This document shows, one piece after another, positions 34,416-45,639 of a stretch of DNA of 64,000 nt (position 1 is its first letter; the number at the start of each line of letters is the position of its first letter). The stretch is from Heligmosomoides polygyrus polygyrus (Eukaryota; Nematoda; Chromadorea; Rhabditida; Heligmosomidae), in NCBI GenBank assembly GCA_947396885.1, contig OX377202.1, positions 34,835,407 through 34,899,406 on the forward strand, given 5' to 3'. The translations under genes were made by a program, and so were the position numbers. Below the pieces are notes generated by a model. It did no database searches. It was not told the DNA's origin and saw only the letters and a list, made by a program, of their open reading frames with translations.

Positions 34416-35020
34416 TCCGTAGCGTCGAGCACGTTGAAACTTACGCCTACTCCAGACTGATTCCTTGCTTCCTACCACTCACTGAGTATAGAAGGATGTT
34501 CTCAGCACTCCTTCTTCATCTAGCGTTGAGTTCACAGCCTATTGCAGCTTGTCAAGCCTAAAGAAATATCTGACACTTCTGTCCAGTCGTCGTGCTTCGA
34601 GCCGCTAGGTGTGGCGAATTCCGGAGGTGACTTCATTAGCCACTAATTTTGAGGGAACGTACGGGAAGAATTATTCCGAGAGCCTAGTGTAGTTGAAAAC
34701 TGGGGGTGGGACGGGAACTTACCACTACAGACAGTGACTTATGCCTCCCTCCTTTATATATATATGGCGAGATTTTCTGTCTCTGATTTCCCTACCTCCA
34801 ATCTGTCAGATAGAAATCGTGGTCGGTTCGGTTTGAGAGAAAACCGATAGCACCACTCAAACGATCGATAATATCGATCGATATCGACTGCCTGATCAAA
34901 ACGACCAATCTACTGTGAAACGCTCCCGTCGGCCAACATAATCAGGCAACTCCAATCCCGATCGGTTAGGTCTGAGAGAAAACCAATAGCACCAGTGGTT
35001 ATTTGATTGATAGCGTAAAT
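34416..35020. other. No gene; short duplicated motif
   Basis: GAGAGAAAACCGATAGCACC near 34836 and GAGAGAAAACCAATAGCACC near 34975 are a diverged direct repeat. A TATATATATATA run lies near 34757-34768. Nothing coding was recognised. Confidence 0.4.
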
Positions 35021-35024
35021 GCCT

Positions 35025-35710
35025 CTTAATTGAATCACCAAAGTGGGGGTATGTGTGCTCCTCACTGTTGTATTTGTTGTTCAACTACTGCTATCAATCG
35101 AATAAAAATCGCTCAGCCGAAATAACTTCGAATGGGAGAATCTTACAGCCCGCAGCTAAGAAGCAAACATATAGCGCATTAAAAGATGAGATCGCGCCAT
35201 GCACTTCAAAAATGCCACGTAATCGATCCACCAAAGTGGGGATATGTGTGTTCCCCACTGTATTATTTGTTGGTAAATTTACGCTATCAATAAATATCGC
35301 AACGTCTTAGAAGGGGCCCAAGCGATAAATAGGAATCATGAGTGGGCGGGAGAAACTGTTGCATGCGCTCGACACAACGAACTTCGAATGGGAGAATCTT
35401 ACTTACAGCCTAGCTAATGAGCAAGCATATAGCGCAGTAAAAGACGAGATCGCACCATGCCTTCGAAAAGTTCACCGCAGCTTTTAATCGACTGATAGTG
35501 TATAAGCCACTTAATCACAAAGGTGGGATATGTATGTTCCTCACCGTTGTGTTTGTTGTTGAACTTCTGCTATCACACGAATAAAAATCCGACAGCTTGG
35601 AAGGGTGTAGAAAGTAGGAAGTTTATGTGGGCGGGAGAAACTGATGGGCTCAATCCAACCAACTTAGAATGGGAGAATCTTACTTACAGCCTACAGAATC
35701 AGGCGCAGAA
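35025..35710. repeat. Three diverged tandem units, 190-300 bp each
   Basis: Each unit pairs a block with CACCAAAGTGGGG.TATGTGTG...CCCACTGT...GCTATCAA..GAATAAAAAT (near 35037, 35229, 35518) with a block with TTCGAATGGGAGAATCTTAC and ATATAGCGCA.TAAAAGA.GAGATCG (near 35128, 35386, 35665). Both modules also occur at 55740-55860. It is noncoding. Confidence 0.6.
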
Positions 35711-35879
35711 CGGCTTGGGTGGACAGGCTCATCGTGTTAAGTGGTTGTCAGCCCCTTTAAGAAGCACACGAGTGGATAAATGGTACAACTAGTAGTGGGG
35801 ATCAAATAGGCTGGGGCGGGAGGCCCACGATGTAGGAACGCCCAATCCGTCGTTTTGTGCTGTATGAAAATTCAAAATT

Positions 35880-36010
35880 ATCAGCAGCACTGGTGGGTTC
35901 TAGCCCTATGGTGAACCAAGTTAGTTCTCTTCTGCTGTGAACGGGCATACATGTGCCTTCCTACCAAGGGGCATACTCTAACGTGTACAGCGAGGAGCAC
36001 TAGAATAGGG
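35880..36010. repeat. Dispersed repeat shared with the rpl-37 intron
   Basis: GGCATACATG.GC.TTCCTACC followed by AAGG.G.ATAC occurs here (about 35945-35975) and at about 30722-30755. Confidence 0.5.
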
Positions 36011-36019
36011 CCGCAGATC

Positions 36020-36750
36020 TCACCACAACACTAACATCAACTTAAAAGTCTCTCTAAGAGAAACAAAGTGAAACGGTGGCAAAGGCAGTAACGAAGAGCG
36101 GCAGTATGGATTAACACAGCAGGACTGTTCTCAAAAAAGGGAAGGCGGAAGCTCGCACACATCAGAAGGTTATGCACGAACACAGAGAAAGTAGCAAGAA
36201 CAGGAATGAGCTGTGACCTCGGCCATGCACACAGGCGGCTGAGTTGTACCCTGCGGTAACAGAACTGTAGCAGCACCAAATGGCAAGCACTAATTGACCG
36301 GTAGCAAGGACAGGAGCCTCCAAGGGGGTGAGTTCGAAGCAGTAGCCACCCAACACGTGCGCGGGCAGAGCCGCGGCGCCGGCCTATTTCGCAACGCCTC
36401 ACGTGTCCTCCTCGGCAGCGGCGATCGCTCACCTCCCTGCGCTTCCCTTCGGAGAGAGAAGTCGAGAACCTGCCTCAAACTTGGGTGATTAAACCGCCGA
36501 GCCCGCGAAGTTTACGAAGTTTCCCACGGTCACGTTGAGACAAAAAAACCCTCCTCTATTATATATGGTGGGATACTGAAACACAGACGAGAATACTGAA
36601 TGACTGTTAGAAACATTGGCCGCTTATATACGGACTAGAGGTCAAGGAAGCACTCCACGAGGCAATACCATATATCGATTATGTTTTCATACTATACGTA
36701 ACAATAAGGAACGCATCGAGATACGCTCAAGCATCACGAGCAGCTTGAAG
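36020..36750. other. No gene seen
   Basis: A 23-base near match to 13972-13994 (CTCAAACTTGGGTGATTAAAC) occurs at 36475. Otherwise no interpretable structure or coding homology was found. Confidence 0.3.
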
Positions 36751-36759
36751 AGCTCGTTT

Positions 36760-37212
36760 GGCACTATTCACAACTCCACGGGTCGAGGAGAGGTCGAAAA
36801 AAAATTTTTCGCCCAAACTTCGGCTAGGGGGGTTATTTGGGGTGCTGATCACGAATCTGAGATCCGTTTTCAAAATTACGGCGGATTACGGTAGGTTACG
36901 GTAGGTACGGGTGACTAAGGCTGCCAAAGTCATGATCATCGATTTCGACCAAACTTCGGCTAGGGGGGTTATTTGAGGTGCTGATCACGAATCTGACATC
37001 CGTTATTCGTTTTACGCTGGAGTTTGGGCGCAATCGGTGACCATTACCTTTCTCACCGGTACCCACCGTAATCTACCGTAATCGGCCGCAATTTCAAAAA
37101 CGGATGTCATATTCGTGATCAGCACCCCAAATAACCCCCCTAGCCGAAGTTTGGGCGAAAAAAAATTTCGACCTCTCCTCGACTCGTGGAGTTGTGAAAG
37201 TACAATAGTGCC
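36760..37212. mobile_element. Palindromic foldback element, 8-bp target duplication
   Basis: GCTCGTTT at 36752-36759 and 37213-37220 flank a 453-bp element. Ends are GGCACTATT on both sides. The left arm (36760 to about 36905) reappears inverted at about 37065-37212, sharing CACAACTCCACG, CGAGGAGAGGTCGAAA, CCAAACTTCGGCTAGGGGGG and TTATTTGGGGTGCTGATCACGA. A further direct partial copy of the arm lies at 36945-37010. It has no coding capacity. An 8-bp duplication occurs with hAT-type and Merlin-type elements; the termini do not settle which. Confidence 0.8.
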
Positions 37213-37220
37213 GCTCGTTT

Positions 37221-37925
37221 TAATGAAGTGAACAGCATTTAGCTTGCGTAACCCTCTCGCAGGGGTCACCTTCTATCACTTTTAGATATGCAGACATACA
37301 GGCAACATACTGCGGTTACAGCACACTACTCGGACGGAAACGAGCGCCAATACGAGTTCTGTAAAAATGTAACATTCCTATGGCTGAGGGGGTGAGGTGT
37401 CTTGGCGAACCAATGGGCATTTCCAACCCAAAGTGGGTGTAACCTAGAAACGGAAAAAAATTAGTCGGACAGTGCTCGCGTCGAGATTGCTCATCCTTGT
37501 AGAGCAATCACACAACACGGCTTTGTAGTGCTTCGACGAGGAGGATAGCGCAGTACAAGATAGGGGAAGAAACTCCAGGGTCTGGCTGATCTATTCTCCC
37601 ATTTGAAGGTGCTTCACCAGTGCGACGCCGGCACAAGCCCGCTAAGTCAACAGGAAACATAAAAATAAAAATATCAAGTGTATGCAGGTTGTTGCTTGCA
37701 GACCATGCAGCTGACCCGGGCAGAGTCAGTTCGTGACTGTATCTCTGTCGTTTCCGCCCTGGGCTGCATTCTTGTGACGAAAATGTAGATTGTCGAGGAT
37801 CTATCCTAGTGGTGGGTGGAAAGTACTTCTCGCTATCTGTTGTAGAAGGGTGTCAAAATTGAAGGTTAACTAGTTTACAATGACACACCGAATTGGTTCA
37901 TGAGAGGACGGTGCAATCCTAAAGG
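37221..37925. other. No gene seen
   Basis: A short minus-strand frame (37316-37507) has no recognisable homology. There is a GGGAAGAAACTCCAGGG repeat motif near 37563. It ends in a G14-type run at 37925-37938. Confidence 0.3.
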
Positions 37926-37934
37926 GGGGGGGGG

Positions 37935-38285
37935 GGGTCCACCTTATAGCGAAATTTGCGTTCTACCCCTCATCCTCTTGGCGTATTCACCCTCCTCCCA
38001 ACTCCTGGGCTTCCTCGAGGGTCTATTGGCTGTCTTACTATATTATGTTGCATGTGATACAATTTCAACTAGTGCTTAAATGTGTGGGTGCAATCCCAAT
38101 AGAGGTCCACGTCATAAACACCTTTAAATAATAGTTGAAATGAAAACACACGCAACATAAAGTACAACGTAAGGCAGCCACTAGATTCTCGAGGAAGCCC
38201 AGGGGGAGTGGGGAAGGGGGGGGGATGGAAACACGCCAAGAACCAAGGCGACGAGAGGAAGAACGCACGTTCTGTTATAAGGTAG
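37935..38285. repeat. Imperfect palindromic element next to a poly-G run
   Basis: The left arm (37945-38055) with CTGGGCTTCCTCGAG and TGGCTGTCTTAC reappears inverted at 38160-38282 with CTCGAGGAAGCCCAG and GTAAGGCAGCCA. The arms are about 110 bp and diverged. Outer ends share CCTTATA and inverted TATAAGG. A single-arm relative lies at 23500-23700. No target duplication was fixed. Confidence 0.55.
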
Positions 38286-38289
38286 AACA

Positions 38290-39960
38290 CCGTTGGGATT
38301 GCACCGACTTCCCATTGCAATCCTGGCAGGACAGGCCACACTGTTCCTGTTTGTTCCGCTTTCCTGGCATTGCCTCTGTCCGACTAGGATAGATCAATTT
38401 GCTTGTAGTACGCATGCATGATTGGAAGCGGAAATAAAGAACCTCCTCTGAGAACGACAGTGTCACTTATTGATAGGTAATAACTCTTAAAACAACATGC
38501 CAACAAGGGCCATCACCTTATTCAGTATATTTAGCGGGTTCAACAAGGTTTTCTGCTGCTTACACGGAACTGTTCCCTGCGCAATTTCAAGAAGGGCATG
38601 GTGTAATGGTCACGTCTGAGAGTTTCTGGAACACACGCAGGTCCCTGCTAACTACCGCTGCTTCCTCATCAATCTCTGATATTTCGAAGTTTTATCGATG
38701 TGCTCTGATCCAATCCTGATTGGGGGAGACCACCCAGAGCACCGGATTTTTAGGGTATGGGTGGCGGGGAAGAACATCATGGTTAGTCCCCTAAACTAGC
38801 ACTGTAACTTTCTATACAGTGGCGGTGTCTTATCGATTTCAGCAAAAATCTACTAGGAAATATCCACAGCAGACAAACACGCATCAACGATGGTAGCAAA
38901 AACTCCTACAAAATAGGACTGCAAATGACGGCCAATAAAATCCACGACACCATGGGCTTATCGCGTTTAAACGACGGCACAATCCAGCAGCAATGGAGCA
39001 GGGCTGAAAATGGAACAATGAGGGCCTCGCCACCGAAAACTGCAAGTTGGGGCAGTATCTAAGCAGAAGCCTACATCTGCTAAGCTCGTGCTCTCAAGAG
39101 AGTGTGAATAAACCGAAATTGAAGCTAAAACCACGCAATTTTAGGATGGAAAAGAAATCGCAAAATTGCTCCGCTCGCCAGCGAGCTATCGCGCTGCGAC
39201 TCGTCGCGACGGGACCTCCGCGCGCGGAGTCTTTTCGTCCTTTAATAGTTCGATGGCTCTGGCTGCGGGACGTTATGTGTGAATGGTCGCCGCGGGGGCG
39301 GCGAATAGCCAAACCTCTCATTTCCACCGTCACAACACTGCTTTCTGGGTTAGACCAGGGTATTGTTTGCTGAGCGATGTGCGACAATCCTTTCCAAGAA
39401 AGCAAAACGTATAGGACAGCAGAAAAGGGGAGGGGTAACGGAGGGAACCGGAGTAAGGAACACCGAGACGGAAACAAAAGTAAACCAAAATTTGTCTGAA
39501 AACGACCGAAGTGTGGAATGTCTGTTACCACTTCTTCTCTACCTAAATAAAGCCCTCATAATAGGTATCAATTCTCAACGAGACACATATAATCGAGTAA
39601 AACATGCCTGATTATCATCAGTAAATTATCCTCTACAATAACAAGAACTTGGATGCAAGTTTAGAGCGAGAGGTCCACCCTTTTTTTGCTCTCTAAACAT
39701 CCGGAGAATGTTCTTGAAAGCTTCTTAATGAAAGCGTCAAGCACGATTACAGAAGTATTATTACGGTAGAAATTTACTTATGGTTAGAGTTGTTACGCCT
39801 AAGAAAAGCTGCCAGTTTAGAAGGAGATACAGGATGGGCTCCTATCTAGATTTGCATCAGAACGTCATCTGTTAGGGAGTGTATACGAAATCATTTAACT
39901 GCAATTGTGTGTCACTTTTTCAGCTTTTCCTGAAGAAGTATCGTCTAAAACTAGATTGAG
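38290..39960. other. No gene seen
   Basis: GGCATGGTGTAATGGTCACG near 38597 resembles part of a tRNA box A but lacks a box B at the right distance. Short open frames (for example 39047-39373 and its antisense) have no homology I recognise. Confidence 0.3.
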
Positions 39961-39973
39961 CATTAGAATGTTG

Positions 39974-40712
39974 GGTACTATTGTACTTTTGGTACCCCAC
40001 TTAATCTTGTTCAAAATGGGTCTACTAGGGGTAACCTGCCATGGGAAGAACGAATATCATAGTCGTTTTCTGCGGAAATGCCTTATAAGCGCGTTATATT
40101 GCGTTAGAATCGCTCAAGGCCTTGCGAAATAGCGCGCGCTGGTAAGAGACGCAGAGACTACGCCTCCTAACGGTGCGCACTATTTCGCCGCCCCTAGCCT
40201 GCAGCAGAGGTTAGCCAGGGCATAAGCCTTGAAATCTCGAAAAGCCTTGAAAGCTCTATTCTGTGCTCTCCTCCGCTGGGGCGGAGGAGAGCACAGAATT
40301 GGGCAGGGGAAGGGACTCCGGGGTGTGGGCTCACTAGCGCACCCGTGTTAAAATTTCTTTCATCCTGGAGTTCCCTCCCTTGCCCAGTACGGAAGCAAAT
40401 AAGACGCGGATCTTTAATCGAAACGAGGAGGTAAGACTGCATTCACATTCGCGCTGTGTAGCTAGTCGCCACGACGTGCCCACTCCCCCCTCGGAGACGG
40501 CCGCGAGTGCGTGCTGGTAGGGGCGGAGTCTCTGCGTCTCTTACCAGCGCGCGCTATTTCGCAAGGCCTTGAGCGATTCTAACTTAATATAACGCGCTTA
40601 TAAGGCATTTCCGCAGAAAACGACTATGATATTCGTTCTTCCCATGGCAGATTACCCCTAGTAGACCCATTTTGAACAAGATTAAGTGGGGTACCAAAAG
40701 TACAATAGTACC
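39974..40712. mobile_element. Palindromic element with ~195-bp arms and 8-bp target duplication
   Basis: GAATGTTG at 39966-39973 and 40713-40720 flanks a 739-bp element. The left arm (39974 to about 40167) and right arm (about 40515 to 40712) are inverted copies with few differences, beginning GGTACTATTGTACTTTTGG. The centre holds its own palindrome (40257-40299) and GGGAAGGGACTCC.GG-type repeats in both orientations. Its terminal bases match the 36760-37212 element (GG-C/T-ACTATTGTACTTT), suggesting one family. No coding capacity. Confidence 0.85.
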
Positions 40713-40978
40713 GAATGTTGTTTAGTTTGGTGTCTCGAACTCAATTCATGAACAAGAGCATGTTTTCCCACAGCACCTGCAACAGCGGAAGGGTTATCAT
40801 CAACTCAAACCAGTCTGCATCACGTAATGAGCGACAACTTGCACGACCGCGGTGGAGCTCGTCGCGCACGCGACCTTCGCCATCGCGCGCGAGGCGACCA
40901 TCATACATAGAGACCGCCCCTCGGTGGCTCGACGGCCGTTTGGTTGTGATTTCTAGACGGTCGCTGTTGTCGTGGTGG

Positions 40979-41248
40979 CTAAGGATGTGTTGGTCTTTCA
41001 TATTGGGTCGGGTCCTGTTTGTTCAGAATTAAATCAGGCGAGATCACAAGGCAGAACTCTTTAAGAAACTCGTTTGGGAGGATCGCGGTGGTTACGGTGT
41101 TCTTGCCCGTTACGAGATCCTTCGTTTCAACAGGCTTAGTAGAATTTGTGCGAACAGAACTTGTTGTATCCCTGAGGATACACTTTGCTGGACCTCTGAG
41201 GTCACTTCTTATTACTCTCTGCGTCAACAGAGAGCTCCACGTCCTCAT
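40979..41248 (-). CDS. Unrecognised open frame, 89 codons
   Basis: The minus-strand frame has balanced composition and ends in SPDLILNKQDPTQYERP. No family is recognised and no flanking exon was found. It could be part of a transposon gag/pol or a chance frame. The rest of 40721-42360 shows no supported gene; 41642-41710 contains AT-rich CGTAAACCGTAAA-type repeats also seen near 54545-54620. Confidence 0.15.
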   Translation of the reverse strand: MRTWSSLLTQRVIRSDLRGPAKCILRDTTSSVRTNSTKPVETKDLVTGKNTVTTAILPNEFLKEFCLVISPDLILNKQDPTQYERPTHP

Positions 41249-42365
41249 TGAACGAGGGAACGGAATATTACAGATTTATTAGTAAAATACAACGGCCACA
41301 CGAACGACGATGGCTGAAGGCAGAGAGGTAGGCTGGCGGCGGCTGGAACTCCTCGGTGACGGTCCTCGGTGACCTTCGGCGACGACCTGCCACGACGACC
41401 CTTGGGGTCTCGGCAGCTGCCTTATATGCGCCCGTTTCCCGCCGGTCGTTACGTTGACCTGCCTTTGCGAGTTACCACCGCGCCTACGTGGGTGGTCATC
41501 GGCTTTCTACTAGCCGGCTACGGTCGCGCTACACTAGATCACCTCTATGATCACCCAGCCATAACAGAACTGGTCGCTATTATTCAAGAGGCTTAAGGCT
41601 GGACAGATAAGTCAGGATCAAGGATGTGTGTAAATGGAATTCGAAATTTCGTAAATTGTAATCGTGAAAAGAACTGTCGTAAACCGTAAACCGTAAATCG
41701 TAACAAGTATCTAGCGTGTATTGGCAGCAAATCTCCAGATGTTTTTTGTGCCCACGGTAAAAGGTAAAGAAGATATGTGTTTATAACGCTGTTTTCAATT
41801 TTAACTGAATAGTTTTTTAGCCAAATGGATAATTAAAACTAATCGAAAACCTTTGGAACCAAATCTCGTACGTTGCAGGAAAGCCTAAACGAATTGATGA
41901 TTTTAAAAAATATCTTAAATGGAAGAGCGCGTGAACCGCAATTGGAAAGTGTGCCTACTGCTGCGGGCACCCGATAGCATCTTCTTGGTTCGGATTTCCC
42001 GCCTTAGCCAACCAATCCTTCCATCCCTCCGGGGCGGTGAACTGCTACCAGACTTGTCTGAGAATGATAAGGCACTGACTTGTTCATCGGCTGCCCGCCA
42101 AACTCACCGTATAGGGTAAGTACGTATTCAAGCTGCCTTCACAACATCCCTAGAAATCGAATGCGCGGCGAATCCCGAAGGGGTTGAGTAGCGCCATGCT
42201 TTATCATTTATCTTAAAAGGTGACCAAATGGAAGCACAACCATAAAATTCCCACTCTTTCGCTAGCTTTTAGATTGTGTGAAAATCCACTTTAGCACAAA
42301 CAATCGCAACAATTCACTGTTGAAACTAAAGAATAAATAAAACTTATTTAACCGCCGCCAAACTC

Positions 42366-42490
42366 ACCAGGGAACTGTCTCAGGCGTATGCCTGAACGGC
42401 GAAAATGAATACCACTGTGAGAATTTCCACCTTTCATATTGTAGAAAAGTAGGTTCCTTTTTTGCTGAGTCCTTGAATCCAAGAAGTTAG
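42366..42490 (+). repeat. Partial SINE-like repeat copy
   Basis: CAGGGAACTGTCTCAGGCGTATG and the downstream TTTGCTGAGTCCTTGAA block match the 50455-50600 repeat and, inverted, 53535-53605. The tRNA-like part is absent. Confidence 0.55.
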
Positions 42491-42529
42491 GGACCCTCAA
42501 AGTTTACTATGGGATCGCATTCGCATGTG

Positions 42530-42690
42530 CTAAACTACCGTAATCGGCCGAAATGTAAAAAATGGATACCATATTCGCGATCACCGCCCAAGATAAGCCC
42601 TTAGGCAAAGTTTTTGGTGAATTTTTTTCTACCTCATCTGGACCTCGACCAAGGAGCTAGGGGTTGTGAAAGCTCAATAGTGCCGATTCA
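42530..42690. repeat. Partial copy of the GGCACTATT foldback family
   Basis: TACCGTAATCGGCCG..AATGT, GATCACCGCCC, and the terminal TTGTGAAAGCTCAATAGTGCC match the right arm of 36760-37212. Only one arm was found. Confidence 0.55.
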
Positions 42691-42694
42691 GATT

Positions 42695-43320
42695 TATCCA
42701 TGACAATCCTATAGTCAGGAGAGCGTACACTAATGTCACGGCGAACCATCGCGATCAACTTTTTGAAAGATATCTCTACACCTCTATCAACAATAAGAAA
42801 CCTGTGTATATCTAAAACTTTCTTGATTGGTCGGCTCATCAGACGAGTCTCAAGACCATCATGCCGCCATCTAGCGATACGCTAGAATATGACTGTGACT
42901 TGTACTCGCTGACCTGCCGGGACTGCAGTAGCTACTTGCTCGTCATGTGCCTAATTGTACACCTTCAACGGACAGTAGGGTTCAACTGGAAATCTGCATC
43001 GATCGGCTTTCCTTCTTGAACATGTGGAGCTCATGCTGGCTGAGGTCGACGGGATACCCATTCTCGATTTGTGGACTGGTGCCATCGTATGCTCTCGGAA
43101 TTGCTGTGTTTATGCCTAGTTATGAAGGGTCATTCTTCACGTAGTCAAGGGATACATCAAAATTCTGCGGAGAATGCAGTGTCGTATACAGGGAGGGAAG
43201 CTGATGAAAAGCTCTTACTGAACACGCACTCGGCAGCCTATAGAGAAACATGTGCATTGGGAAGGTGATAGATACTAAGCTAGGAATGAAGCAGGGAATG
43301 CAAAACAACAACAAGACGCT
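42695..43320. other. No gene seen
   Basis: Short overlapping frames on both strands, none with recognisable domains or exon boundaries. Confidence 0.3.
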
Positions 43321-43324
43321 GGAA

Positions 43325-43405
43325 TCGAACACCTAATTCTGCACCTATGAACCACCGCCCTCCCCGCTGAGCCACCGAGCCGCTTGCATCGCTGTTATTC
43401 TCCAC
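43325..43405 (-). repeat. tRNA-like head of a SINE-type repeat
   Basis: The minus strand reads CTCGGTGGCTCAGCGGGGAG (box A-like) and, about 35 bases on, GGTGTTCGATTCCAGC (box B-like). The distances suit a tRNA-derived RNA polymerase III promoter. The sequence does not form a clean cloverleaf by eye, so a degenerate SINE head is favoured over a tRNA gene. Confidence 0.4.
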
Positions 43406-43589
43406 CTCCCTTATCTCCACGTAGGGCACACAAACGTGTTAGGTGCGAGCTAATAGTTCAATTCAATACTAGACTTTCAGGGGGCCCCTAACTCCTTGGG
43501 TTCAAGGACTTTGCAAAAATGAAACATACCTTCCTACTACAGGGTGCGTGGAAAGTATTGACGCAGTAAGTGGCGGTTGTGGAAATACT

Positions 43590-44515
43590 AATGCGCAGTA
43601 AGTTTTAAAATATTCACTTGAGAAATATGGAAAATGTTCCTATAAACACGACAGAATAATTCGTAGCTGACACTGGCTCCTTTACTGTGAATACAGGTCC
43701 TGTCAGTTAGATTCAGATCCAAGGAGTGCTGTGGCCATTCCGCAGACATGGCGAAGTCCGGAATAGTGGCCTTGTACCTTGCTTGCGTGCTTTTCACCCT
43801 CTGTACAGGGGTTTAGTCTTGTTGAAACGTTCACTAGGCATTGCTGAAGGGCCGTTGGGACTAGAAAGCTGCCGCGGCCTCAAAGATCTCCGTCGGTGCA
43901 CATCTTGATTTATTTTTACTCCTTCGACCATAAAAACCAGGGATGTTTCCGTTGATTCCTTCTCAAACCCTGAGCGCCTGCGGATTTTGACGGTGTTCGA
44001 CGATTGCAGAGGTGGCTGGAGCCTCTCCCGATCAGATCCTGCCGTTTTGTTGGTTGTGAGCCTACTCCACGATGAACAGCTTCTCGTCCATGAAAAGTGT
44101 TCATTCCTTCCCGCTACCTGCGGCCTGAGCTGTCGGCGTCAATGGAGCCATTTGCGCTTATCCTTATCCATCAAGAGCTGGACTTTATATAGCTTATAGG
44201 GCTTTATGTGTATGTGGGCTTTATATGTTTCTTTCTGGCTATTCGGTGCACTTATTTGAGACTGACACAACCGATATTACGGGCGATTTTTCTCGCGAGA
44301 CCCTTGGATTTGGATTCTTCGCTTCTCGATGACTTTCCGGGTCTGCGGTCTATTGACAGTGCGATTTCTTTGTCCTGGAAGATTACCTTCATGGCAAAGC
44401 TCCTTGCATCGTCGAGTTTCTGAGGAGGCAGTTGACAGAGCAGGTTAACGATGTCGCATTGGTGCTTTACTTAACGATGAAGCTCCAAAATCGCAGTGCT
44501 ATGCTTTGACATCTT
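43590..44515 (-). pseudogene. Mariner/maT-like transposase remnant
   Basis: Reading the minus strand with several frame changes: an N-terminal helix-turn-helix-like region from an ATG near 44510, FMDEKLFIVE with a following NQQNGRI block (first catalytic Asp region), INGNIPGFYG, and a SAEWPQHSLDLNL block near 43740-43720 that matches the third-Asp motif (usually WPPxSPDLNP). Several stops are present. The style (DEKLF, WPxxSxDLN) suggests the maT or Tc1-related branch. Dead copy. Confidence 0.65.
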
Positions 44516-44571
44516 GAGAAAAACCGTAAGTTGGACAAAATAGAACTTAAAAATTATAGCGCGGACAGAAG

Positions 44572-45109
44572 GATCACCTGTCACCTGTCACCTGTCGTCC
44601 CGTTGATCATCGAGTTGCTCGAGTGGGTGCCAGCAGCGTCTCCATTCGTCCCTGTCGCGTGCCAGAGTGGTCCAATGAATCCTTCTCGTTCGAGGGACAC
44701 GAAGAGCGTCATATCGGTTCAGGGCTTTAACGAAGAAGTCCGACCAACGCGTTGGTGGGCGTCCTAGTGTTCTTTAGACATCCCGCGGAATCCAGTCGGT
44801 GATGGCTCTCGTCCAGCGGGTGTCTGCGAAGCGCATTACGTGGCCGGCCCACCTAATTTTCGACAACTTGGCCCACGCGACAGCGTCTCTGATCTTCGAA
44901 CGTCGGCGAGGCTCGGAACTCCGGAGGCCTTCTCTCACTTGCGTGATCGTGTCACTCAGAGCATCGTCCTCTCGATTCCACGCTGCGCGACGCTGATCGC
45001 GTGTTCATCCTGCTTTCGTATAGCCCAGGTCTCTGAGGCGTATGTTAGGGCAGGAAGAACAGTGGAGTCGAATAGGTGGGCACGGAGTCGGACGTTCTTC
45101 GTCTTCTTT
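44572..45109 (-). mobile_element. 5'-truncated LINE 3' end with 9-bp target duplication
   Basis: GGACAGAAG at 44563-44571 and 45110-45118 flanks the insert. On the minus strand it encodes the RT C-terminal region (THYASETWAIRKQDE-like; [27 protein letters not shown]) with a stop after the PRDV block, and ends in a (ACAGGTG)3-type tail at 44572-44592. The sequence is nearly the same as 63640-64000 on the plus strand, except that a 20-base stretch present here is missing there. Confidence 0.85.
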
Positions 45110-45400
45110 GGACAGAAGTATATGCACAAAAATGGCGTTATTGTCGCAGATCAATATATTCGCTTGGGAGAACGTCAAACCTTCATCGCGTTATTTTGGA
45201 ACACCCTGTATATGGACAAGATCACCCACACTGGGATAAATTGTATCGTCCAACCCATGAAGTTTTTTGGTTTGGCTAACGTTATGACATTGCAGCAAAC
45301 AGTTCGTTCGAACCCGTTGTAAACGTTATAAAATTCAAATTTTAGGCAAATAGACTTCCCAATGATAACTGAATGAATTGTAACTGATATTCCGCCCATA

Positions 45401-45405
45401 TCTTC
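45401..45405. repeat. Target site duplication of gypsy element C, left
   Basis: TCTTC, repeated at 50080-50084. Confidence 0.8.
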
Positions 45406-45571
45406 TGTTGAGTACTTGGCCGCTGCGGTATAGACTTGATGGACGATATACGCTTTATTGCCGACGACCGATAAACTGCAAACCATACCAGAGTAGCCTT
45501 TATATAGTAGTCCTTTAATCACTGCATGATAATCATCATATCATGCGACTGGTATAGACTGATATGTAACA
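45406..45571 (-). repeat. 3' LTR of element C
   Basis: 166 bp, TGTTACA...CTCAACA on the coding strand (TG...CA ends). It carries TATATAAAGG-type sequence at 45497-45506 and AATAAA at 45454-45459 on the minus strand. Confidence 0.95.
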
Positions 45572-45583
45572 CCTCCCCTTTTT
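45572..45583 (-). promoter_or_regulatory. Polypurine tract of element C
   Basis: The minus strand reads AAAAAGGGGAGG immediately before the 3' LTR, the expected plus-strand primer site. Confidence 0.85.
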
Positions 45584-45639
45584 GAAGATGATAAATCAGT
45601 TTTACAATCGGATAATACGATGATCTAATTGTTACAACG

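Larger units (their letters stand above)
43540..45208 (-). mobile_element. Decayed mariner/maT-like element, TA-flanked, split by a LINE
   Basis: TA at 43538-43539 and 45209-45210 flank ends that both start CAGGGTG (left CAGGGTGCGTGG; right, inverted, CAGGGTGTTCCAAAA). A transposase remnant on the minus strand fills 43590-44515. The 5' leader is interrupted at 44572-45109 by a LINE fragment with its own target duplication. Only the first 7 TIR bases match, so the two-end pairing is less sure than the transposase. Confidence 0.6.

Noticed and set aside
34003..34460. Several Arg-rich open frames of 60-94 codons on both strands
   Set aside because: They follow from the GC-rich 178-bp tandem repeat and its hairpins. 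No protein homology.
13972..36496. Match CTCAAACTTGGGT(A/G)ATTAAAC at 13974 and 36475 as a shared element end
   Set aside because: Similarity stops on both sides; too short to define an element.
38590..38650. tRNA gene candidate (GGTGTAATGGT)
   Set aside because: No box B at suitable distance and no cloverleaf.
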